17,297 nt of DNA. Source: an uncultured Eubacteriales bacterium (GTDB taxonomy: Bacteria; Bacillota; Clostridia; Monoglobales; Monoglobaceae). Positions within the stretch are counted from its first letter, which is position 1. Every line of letters starts with the position of its first letter. Both the position numbers and the translations under genes were made by a program. Location of the stretch: contig URAN01000062.1 of the NCBI GenBank assembly GCA_900545865.1, positions 1-17,297 on the forward strand. The letters run 5' to 3'. This document shows, piece after piece, positions 1 to 6,480 of the stretch. The notes below the pieces were generated by a model that ran no database searches, had not been told where the DNA came from, and was given only the letters and a program-made list of their open reading frames with translations.

Positions 1-2
1 TA

Positions 3-146
3 ATCAAAGGCATCACCAGCTTTGACCCCTCAAAAGGCACACGTCTCGCCACATACGCCGCACGATGTGTTGATAATCCTATACAAACACAGCGGCTCTG
101 TTCTGCAACAATGGGGAATTTTATGTGCCGTTCGGCAAAAATATAG
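3..146 (+). pseudogene. sigK: Interrupted sporulation sigma factor fragment, SigK/SigE type
   Basis: Reading frame open from the window edge to a TAG at 144-146. Bases 3-77 encode IKGITSFDPSKGTRLATYAA followed by RCVDN, closely matching conserved region 2 of sporulation sigma factors; GT(K/R)LATYAARC is especially SigK-like. In intact SigK/SigE the next residues are an E-I-L-M-type stretch of region 2. Here the frame instead reads PIQTQRLCSATMGNF and stops after 22 further codons, so regions 3 and 4 are absent. The break falls at the residue where B. subtilis sigK is split by the skin element (about residue 112, in ...RCIENE...). Two readings are possible: the left boundary of a skin-like intervening element, or a decayed fragment. 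The 5' part lies outside the window. The sigma-factor assignment is strong; SigK rather than SigE is an inference. Confidence 0.65.
69..86. other. Candidate element boundary / attachment site within sigK
   Basis: The codons GTT GAT AAT (69-77) still match the sigma factor (V-D-N for the usual I-E-N); from CCT at 78 onward the match is lost. In B. subtilis the skin recombination core is AATGA, encoding the N-E pair of this motif. Here only AAT is kept and the next bases are CC, so if this is an att site its core is shorter or different. No recombinase gene lies near this side. The other boundary is not in the window, so the assignment is inference only. Confidence 0.35.
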
Positions 147-655
147 GAATTTATTTCAATATTCAAAATAACAGTCATTCCTTTCAGCCGTTGTACCACC
201 ATTCCTTTGAATTTTTGTGCGCATCAAGCGTTGCGGATATAAAAAAATTCCAGCTTGAATTTAACGGAAAATCGGAATCCGTATCTGCCAAGCTGAAATT
301 TTACAGACTGAAAACCGGTTTGACACAAAACGAAGTCGCAGCTTATCTCGGACTTGACCGAAAGACCTATGCCCGATACGAAAGCAACAGCCGCACATAT
401 TATCCGCCTGATGTCATTGATAAGCTTTGCGTGCTGTTTAACATCGGCGCATATGAAATCCTCGACCCGTACAATCGATTTATCTATGATGGACAAGCCC
501 GAAATTTAAAACTGCTCCGTAAAAAGCTCAAAATTACACAGGCACAGCTCGCCGCCGCTCTCGGTGTTCCGACCGCACGCGTCAAAAAATGGGAACAATC
601 CATATGCCGTATACCCAAATCAATATGGGAAAGATTAACGAATATAACATTATAG
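125..655 (+). CDS. Protein with two XRE-type helix-turn-helix domains
   Basis: Likely cytoplasmic DNA-binding regulator of 176 aa. Residues about 55-115 form a first XRE/Cro-like domain, with KFYRLKTGLTQNEVAAYLGL and the recognition-helix pattern RKTYARYE. Residues about 125-172 form a second one, with LLRKKLKITQAQLAAALGV and ARVKKWEQ. The first ~50 residues match nothing I recognise and may not belong to the original protein. I accept GTG at 125 because GGGGA lies 7 nt upstream at 113-117; the frame contains no ATG at all and is closed by tandem stops at 71-76. The gene overlaps the end of the sigma-factor remnant by 22 nt in another frame. Such small regulators are common on mobile elements and phages, which fits the interrupted sigma gene, but the target is unknown. 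It could be a 5'-truncated gene read from a fortuitous start. Confidence 0.7.
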   Translation: MPFGKNIGIYFNIQNNSHSFQPLYHHSFEFLCASSVADIKKFQLEFNGKSESVSAKLKFYRLKTGLTQNEVAAYLGLDRKTYARYESNSRTYYPPDVIDKLCVLFNIGAYEILDPYNRFIYDGQARNLKLLRKKLKITQAQLAAALGVPTARVKKWEQSICRIPKSIWERLTNITL

Positions 656-723
656 ACGCATAAAAATACAATACGGATAAATCAACGCTTAACTTTCATC
701 TGTTTAACGATGTTCGATAATTT

Positions 724-760
724 CAACCCCCAAACGGTTATGCATACCGTTTGGGGGTTG
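724..760 (+). terminator. Perfect 15-bp-stem hairpin, probable terminator
   Basis: Arms 724-738 and 746-760 are perfectly complementary around a 7-nt loop (tatgcat), with a G/C core of five C pairing with five G. It begins 69 nt after the helix-turn-helix gene and 82 nt past the stop of the convergent operon. The T-rich stretch after the stem is short and broken (TTTGCTG) on the plus strand and absent on the minus strand (AAATTATC). It may act on both converging units, better for the plus-strand gene. Confidence 0.7.
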
Positions 761-841
761 TTTGCTGTCTGTCCCTAATTACAATTTTGCGGCATTATGA
801 TTTTTCCTCGCCAATATCCTTTATTACCGCACAAATGCTTT

Positions 842-2125
842 TCAGTTTTCCGCCTGTAGATTCAGTATTCTTAAATCCAATATGATACACTCCTCGTAAG
901 TAAGGCGTTCTTTGGGGCAGAACATATTATCATCTCTGCCTCGGATTATGTCATTTACCGACATAACATACACCGCTTCCTTTGCCCAATCTGATATTTC
1001 CGAATCATCAGCAAAATTTATGCCGTTTTTGTTTTCAATCACGGCCTTTCCGCCTATGATTCTGTATAGGATTACCGCCGCCTCTTCTCGTGTCAGCATT
1101 GCATCCGGCGCAAACTCGTTTTCGGAAACGCCCTGTATTATCCCAAGTTTTTTAGCCTTTAATGCGTTTTTATCCTTTGTATCAACAAACGGATTTTCTT
1201 TTTCGGGTACGGCCTCTATATTATACACCTTTTCATATAACGTCACCGCCGCAGCCGCAAAATCCAATCTTGATATTTCCTTTGACATATCCGCGTCTTT
1301 GAATTCGCTCGGAATAATCCTGTTTTTGTTTGCCGATTCAATGTCTGCCGCCGCCCATTTGGATACGGTCGAAAAGTTTATCTCGGTTTCAAGCGGTCCG
1401 TATGCGTCATATACTTTTCCACCGTTCTCGGTTTCACCGGGTGTTACCTCTATTCCCTTGCCTATTCCGACAACCTGTGACCAATCGGACATAACATACT
1501 CCTCCACCCCGTCAGCCGAGAAAAATCTCACGATAAACCTTGAACGAGTATATATTGTGTGCTGATTCAAGTCGAGATAATCGACAATATATCCTCGGTT
1601 GTTCGTCTTGGTGTATGTCAAATTCGAAAACCATCTGCTCATTCCGTAATTCTCATCATACCATTGCGGAAGGCTCTCGTTATACAAGAACAGGATCTGT
1701 CTTGAATCCGTCTTTTTGTTGTTCAGTTCAACGTCTGTTTTATAGTATTCCCAAACAGGCTCGCCGCTCACGCCCTGCATTTTATCCCATAACGAATTAT
1801 ACTTCCAGTCGCTGTCCGAATTGAGCGACCAGTCTATCTGAATCTGCGCTTCATATGATTCATAACCGTATCTTTCCTTTAACTCCGTTTTCGAAAGATT
1901 CATTATTGATAACAAATCATCGCCTTTATCGAACCCGTATCTGAGTCTGAAACGATAGTTATCCGGCTGTTCATAATCCGAATCGTTTGTCAGCTTAATG
2001 TTTTGCGGCGGCTCTATCTTAAACTCCTCGGCACATACCGAAACATTCGGCACTGCCAACACTATCATTGCGCACAAGCACAGGGCAACCGTTCGCAGTG
2101 TTTTTACAAATCTGTTGCGTTTCAT
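842..2125 (-). CDS. Secreted SLH-anchored surface protein with an aromatic-rich N-terminal region
   Basis: Exported protein of 427 aa, last gene of the operon. I start it at the ATG at 2125 rather than an upstream TTG/GTG-type start: the ATG overlaps the previous gene's TGA by one base (TGATG) and has a GGGGGAA ribosome binding site 6 nt upstream, implying translational coupling. Signal peptide: MKRNRFVKTL, then a hydrophobic ALCLCAMIVLAV stretch, cleavage probably near VCA-EE. Residues about 35-245 are rich in Trp/Tyr and predicted beta-strand, with no family I recognise; they could be a carbohydrate-binding or Ig-like region. Three C-terminal SLH domains lie at about 256-300, 310-357 and 368-420 (e.g. 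LGIIQGVSENEFAPDAMLTR). SLH repeats bind pyruvylated secondary cell wall polymer, so the protein should sit on the cell wall with its N-terminal part exposed. Confidence 0.85.
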   Translation of the reverse strand: MKRNRFVKTLRTVALCLCAMIVLAVPNVSVCAEEFKIEPPQNIKLTNDSDYEQPDNYRFRLRYGFDKGDDLLSIMNLSKTELKERYGYESYEAQIQIDWSLNSDSDWKYNSLWDKMQGVSGEPVWEYYKTDVELNNKKTDSRQILFLYNESLPQWYDENYGMSRWFSNLTYTKTNNRGYIVDYLDLNQHTIYTRSRFIVRFFSADGVEEYVMSDWSQVVGIGKGIEVTPGETENGGKVYDAYGPLETEINFSTVSKWAAADIESANKNRIIPSEFKDADMSKEISRLDFAAAAVTLYEKVYNIEAVPEKENPFVDTKDKNALKAKKLGIIQGVSENEFAPDAMLTREEAAVILYRIIGGKAVIENKNGINFADDSEISDWAKEAVYVMSVNDIIRGRDDNMFCPKERLTYEECIILDLRILNLQAEN

Positions 2126-4758
2126 CACTGTTCCCCCTTGTATACAACTGCACATTTCACCTGACCGTGGTTTGTTCTTATGATAACCCTGTCGCCTCTC
2201 TCGCCCGATTGCTTATAGCTCTTTATATCCTCATAGCTGCCCGAATATACCTTTTCGTTTTCAAGCTCGGGGTTATATATCATCACCGATACCGAGCGCA
2301 AATCTCCCACCGTGTCATAGCTCTCCCACGTTGATGTGCCTATTTTAACTGCGCCACCCAGATTTTCATACGCAAATCCCATCCAATACTGGTCGTTGCT
2401 GTTGAAATCCGCCGCAGGCACAACCTTTTCGAAACTCGGCGAACCATAGCGATAAAGAAGCTGTACCTCATTGACATCACCTCTTGAGTTTTTACCAACT
2501 CGTATAAGGTCGCCTTGCTTTATATTCTGTGCCGAAAAGCTGAATCCCGTATCGGCATTGAGCGTTGTTTCGGCACCCATAGACAGGCATTTTAAATATT
2601 CGACAACAGAGCCTTCGTCATTCAAGCACGTTCCTGTTTCGTCTACCATAATAGTGTCCGATGTCTTGCTTACTCCCTGTGCATTGGATTGACGACATAC
2701 CAAGACCTGTTCCACGGGTGACTGTTTATTAATCTTAAACGTGCCTATTGTATAACTGTTCCAATCGGTAAAAAACGAATACTTTACTGTTCCGAAATCG
2801 TCATCCTCGCTGTTTGGAATATCGGTATCTTTGGGTATCATAAAACACAATGTTTCAGCACCGATTAAGATACGCTGTCCGAACATCTTTGCGCCCGCCG
2901 AATACGGCTTTTCTTCATAGTCATTCGTCATAACAAGGTCGCCGTTTTCGTTATCGTCACTCTCAGACTTTGCCGTCTTAATCTCGGATAATGTTCCGTC
3001 GCTTTTGAGTTTATATCTGACAAGCTGTGGCACAAAGTCGCTGCCCGTTTTTGATATTGCCGTACCTTTTATGTCTCCGTCCTTTATATTCTTATCGTTT
3101 ATCGACCACTTATCCGCCGTTTTTACGGTAATAACGTTCCCCGATGATGCAACGATTTTAAAGCTGATTGTGCTGTCGAACACCGAATTTCCGTCGCCTT
3201 TTTTGATGAGAAATCCGATTTGCATATCCTCACCGAGCGATGAATTTTCTCCGGCTATACGACCGTATTCGTCTATGATAAATGTCGTGTTTTTGCCAAC
3301 CGTCAAAGCCGTTGAACTCTCGTCCTGTTTCAAGAACAGCGGACTTACCTTATATTCACTGCCGCTGACAGTCACAACCGTGTCTCCGTCATTTTTATTG
3401 AATGCCTGTACAACGCCCGATATTGTGTTATCAAGGATTATTATTTCAAGGCAATCCTTTGACTTATATACGCTGAGCACGGCATCGGCATCTATATTGT
3501 CAAAGCCGACAGCCGAACCTGTTGACAGAATCTTGTACGACACCTTTTTATACTCATTTTCCTCACAGCTTATCGCTGTCTTGTCATAGCTGTTATATAT
3601 CTTATGAAGGTTATTGTCCTTATACGAAACCTTTACGAGCTGAGGAACTTTATATATCGCGACATCATATCTCTTGTCGCCGTCATTATCGATAAATCTC
3701 ACCGTTCCGACCTTGGGATTTAGGTTTGACAATATATCCGAATTAAGTCTTGTTCCGTTTTGTATAACCGCCGCATCAGACTTTAAATTTATACTCTTGT
3801 TCTTGTTATCCTCGTAATACTTTATCGTATAATTACCGTCCGCCGACTGAATATTCTCACAGCTCATCTCTTTTACTTTGTTGTCTTTGGCATAGGCATA
3901 GACTATTCTTTTGTCATCGTTATTGCCCTCTTGTCTGTATATTGCCTCAACCGACATACCGATATACCCGTCCATATCAAAATTGTCCGCAAGGTACTTC
4001 ACGCCGTTTATTACGCATTCGTTTTCATCGGCTTCCGTATCGGCGTACAGACTTGTCCCGAATACCGCATCAACGATTCCCTCGGCATATTTTAAGTTCC
4101 AATAAATATCAAACAGGGTCTTATCACCCTTGTTATACGTCATCTTATCGCTGTTGTATGTTTCGGGTTCGTATACGGGTGCGAACATTGCGTTTCTCGC
4201 CGCCGTCAGGGCATCACCGAGCGTGATTGAATTTGTATTGTTTGACGGCATAAGTTTAAGCCTGAGTGCAATCTTGCGGTATCCGTTCGGGAATCCGCCG
4301 TCAAGCTCGGCTATATTCCCGTAACCGAGCATACGCACAAGAACAGTCAGTGTTTCGTCATATGTGATATTTCTGTCGGGTTCAAAATAGCCGTTTCCCT
4401 GTTTGATAACACCCATCTTGCACAGGTTATTCACCGTTCCGTATGCAAAATGGTCGCTCGGAACATCATAGAAATACTGTTGCACATCGGTATCGTTTTC
4501 ATCGATTTTAAGCATTCGCCCTATGTACTGCATAAAATCCGCACGGGCTATTTCTTTATCGAATATCGAATCGTCTATATAATGCGGAACAATGCCGAGC
4601 TGTTCAAAAAGTCCTCTTGCTGCGCTTTTATCATCGGTATCATATGCCGACACCTCTGCGCCGTACACGGTAGGCATTGCCAAAATCAGCGACAGCATCA
4701 AAACCGCACAGGCAATTCTCTTTAAAGAAAACATAAATATATTTGTTTTGTTAATCAT
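2125..4758 (-). CDS. Large SLH-domain surface protein with a long beta-rich C-terminal region
   Basis: Exported protein of 877 aa. Signal peptide: MINKTNIFMFSLKRIACAVL followed by a hydrophobic stretch ending near VYGAEV; a start at Met9 is also possible. An AGGA motif lies about 10 nt upstream of the chosen ATG. Three SLH-like repeats occupy the N-terminus at about 42-85, 94-146 (YDVPSDHFAYGTVNNL, EPDRNITYDE) and a weaker one at 155-195. The remaining ~680 residues look all-beta and repetitive; similar regions recur in surface proteins of Clostridia and Paenibacillus. A DNDGDKRYD stretch at about 357-365 resembles a calcium-binding loop. No catalytic motif is visible. It begins 31 nt after the previous gene and overlaps the next by one base. 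The putative role is a wall-anchored scaffold or glycan-binding protein; that role is inference. Confidence 0.85.
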   Translation of the reverse strand: MINKTNIFMFSLKRIACAVLMLSLILAMPTVYGAEVSAYDTDDKSAARGLFEQLGIVPHYIDDSIFDKEIARADFMQYIGRMLKIDENDTDVQQYFYDVPSDHFAYGTVNNLCKMGVIKQGNGYFEPDRNITYDETLTVLVRMLGYGNIAELDGGFPNGYRKIALRLKLMPSNNTNSITLGDALTAARNAMFAPVYEPETYNSDKMTYNKGDKTLFDIYWNLKYAEGIVDAVFGTSLYADTEADENECVINGVKYLADNFDMDGYIGMSVEAIYRQEGNNDDKRIVYAYAKDNKVKEMSCENIQSADGNYTIKYYEDNKNKSINLKSDAAVIQNGTRLNSDILSNLNPKVGTVRFIDNDGDKRYDVAIYKVPQLVKVSYKDNNLHKIYNSYDKTAISCEENEYKKVSYKILSTGSAVGFDNIDADAVLSVYKSKDCLEIIILDNTISGVVQAFNKNDGDTVVTVSGSEYKVSPLFLKQDESSTALTVGKNTTFIIDEYGRIAGENSSLGEDMQIGFLIKKGDGNSVFDSTISFKIVASSGNVITVKTADKWSINDKNIKDGDIKGTAISKTGSDFVPQLVRYKLKSDGTLSEIKTAKSESDDNENGDLVMTNDYEEKPYSAGAKMFGQRILIGAETLCFMIPKDTDIPNSEDDDFGTVKYSFFTDWNSYTIGTFKINKQSPVEQVLVCRQSNAQGVSKTSDTIMVDETGTCLNDEGSVVEYLKCLSMGAETTLNADTGFSFSAQNIKQGDLIRVGKNSRGDVNEVQLLYRYGSPSFEKVVPAADFNSNDQYWMGFAYENLGGAVKIGTSTWESYDTVGDLRSVSVMIYNPELENEKVYSGSYEDIKSYKQSGERGDRVIIRTNHGQVKCAVVYKGEQ

Positions 4759-4789
4759 TCCGTTTCCGTCCTTTCCCTTTGAAATCGTC

Positions 4790-6454
4790 CTATTCCGTTA
4801 CCGTTACGGCTTTATATACCATTTTTGCCGTTTCGGCGCGTGTTGCAAAATCGTGTGGCAAGAACATTTTATTCTCATTGCCGCTGACAATTCCGAGCCT
4901 TGACATCGTGCTTACCGACTCTCTTGCGTATTCGGATATATCATCAAAATCACCGAATGAATTTGATTCCGAATCTTCGGATACAACATTCGATTTTTGC
5001 ATTATACGCTGTATCATAACACATATATCCTGTCTTGTTATACAGTCGCCCGTTCCGAATCTGCCGTTGTCATAGCCGCTTACCACTCCGCTTGCGACCG
5101 CTTTTGAAAGGTACGGATAAAACCAATCATCTTTTGATACGTCCGAAAAGTCAAGTTCCGTACCGTCACCGGTTATTTCAAACGCCGAAACGAGAATCTT
5201 AACAAACTCTTCTCGGGTTATGTTATCGTTCGGAGCAAAAGTTTTATCGGCTTTGCCGCTGACGATTCCTTTTGCCGCAAGATAATTTATCGCCTCTCTC
5301 GCCCATTCAACGCCGGCAATATCATCAAACGCAGACGTTATCTCATCTACGGGTTTCGGATTTTCAACGGTCGGTGTATCGGTTGTTGTTTTTCCGATTC
5401 CTCCGCCGCCAAAGCCGCCGCTGCCCGAACCGCCTTTCGAACCGCCCGACTCCGATGAGCCGCCCGAGTTCTTTGCGTTCTCTATTGCCGCCTTTAACGC
5501 GGACATATCTTTGTAATACACGCCCATTATCTTTTGACATATGCCGAGCGAACAATTTTCAATTCCGAACCTTTCGCCGAATGCATCGAGCACATCTTTT
5601 AGGTTTTGCGCCCCGTCCGGCAGGTGTGCCGCGGTCAGCACCAATTGTTCCGTCACCGACTCATCGAATTTCTTTAGGCTTTGCGGCATATCCGACTTAA
5701 TTTTTCCTGTCATTTCGGTTTTAAACGCCGCATTGTCTTTAATAAAGCTCTTTTCAAAAAACGCCGACACATTCAGCCTATCCGCACCGATTTCGGATGC
5801 GTATTCGGTAATATCCGTTATCTCGCCGCGTATTATTCCATCCGAAACAACAGCCTTTTTCCACACTGCATTCAGCTTTTCGCGGTTTCCGTCATCGTTC
5901 GGTTTAAGGTTTTGATTGGGCAGTTCTTGATACACATATGAGCATATCCGATTTAAGTCCGATTTTTCAAACAATTCGGATTTAAATCCCAAAAGTTCAA
6001 GATTAGACTCTATGACGTTTTGCACCTCTGCTTCGCTCTTTGCCGAAATGATGCTGTTTACCACTCTTTTGTAATCCTCTTTGTTGGCAAAAAAGAACGT
6101 TTCGTTTTGGGGCCTGTCCTCTCCGCCGAAAACTATCGTATAGTTTCCGCTCGGGCGATTCATCTTAAAGTTCAACACTATCTCGCCGTTTTCGCCGCTT
6201 GTTACCTGGTCGTGATACACAAGCTTATTTAAGTTATTTTCAAAATCTCCCGCCGTCAAATCATCCGCACCAAAACCGTCGGCGTATATATCCACGCTGA
6301 CGCGGCTTTGCGCCCGTTTTGATTCCGTTTGCGCCGTGGTAATCAATTCATAATCCGACACCTGAACTGTTTTTGCCGTGGTGTTCGGTATACCGATTGC
6401 AAAGATGACCGCCGCTGTTGCCGCCGTTCTTTTCAGCCTTATTCCGTATCTCAT
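4790..6454 (-). CDS. Secreted SLH protein with N-terminal Ig-like module, helical region and Gly/Ser linker
   Basis: Exported protein of 554 aa. AGGAGAG precedes the ATG by 9 nt. Signal peptide: MRYGIRLKRT then ATAAVIFAIGI, cleavage probably near TAK. Residues about 52-124 form an Ig-like module (VSVDIYADGFGADDL, LVYHDQ, GNYTIVFGGE, TFFF) shared with the 940-aa hydrolase encoded just upstream. Residues about 125-328 are rich in predicted helix (KRVVNSIISAKSEAEVQNVI and onward), with no family assigned. A Gly/Ser-rich linker spans 330-354. Three strong SLH domains follow at 375-425 (GIVSGKADKTFAPNDNITRE), 435-486 and 500-550. Known SLH function places the C-terminus on the cell wall, with the Ig-like module displayed outward. 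The gap to the previous gene is 26 nt. It may be the anchor partner of the hydrolase. Confidence 0.88.
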   Translation of the reverse strand: MRYGIRLKRTAATAAVIFAIGIPNTTAKTVQVSDYELITTAQTESKRAQSRVSVDIYADGFGADDLTAGDFENNLNKLVYHDQVTSGENGEIVLNFKMNRPSGNYTIVFGGEDRPQNETFFFANKEDYKRVVNSIISAKSEAEVQNVIESNLELLGFKSELFEKSDLNRICSYVYQELPNQNLKPNDDGNREKLNAVWKKAVVSDGIIRGEITDITEYASEIGADRLNVSAFFEKSFIKDNAAFKTEMTGKIKSDMPQSLKKFDESVTEQLVLTAAHLPDGAQNLKDVLDAFGERFGIENCSLGICQKIMGVYYKDMSALKAAIENAKNSGGSSESGGSKGGSGSGGFGGGGIGKTTTDTPTVENPKPVDEITSAFDDIAGVEWAREAINYLAAKGIVSGKADKTFAPNDNITREEFVKILVSAFEITGDGTELDFSDVSKDDWFYPYLSKAVASGVVSGYDNGRFGTGDCITRQDICVMIQRIMQKSNVVSEDSESNSFGDFDDISEYARESVSTMSRLGIVSGNENKMFLPHDFATRAETAKMVYKAVTVTE

Positions 6455-6480
6455 AATTTTGAACTCTCCTGTATGTAATA

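Noticed and set aside
912..1565. 217-aa open frame on the plus strand
   Set aside because: Lies opposite the well-supported SLH gene, has no recognisable domain and reads as an antisense shadow.
2126..2155. Upstream start adding MCSCIQGGTV to the last operon gene
   Set aside because: The ATG at 2125 has a strong ribosome site, overlaps the previous stop as TGATG and begins a normal signal peptide.
3005..3589. 194-aa open frame on the plus strand
   Set aside because: Antisense to the 877-aa SLH gene; Ser/Leu/Phe-rich with no family resemblance.
5364..5555. Arg-rich minus-strand small frame and plus-strand partner near the Gly/Ser linker
   Set aside because: Arises from the GC-rich repetitive codons of the Gly/Ser linker in the real SLH gene.
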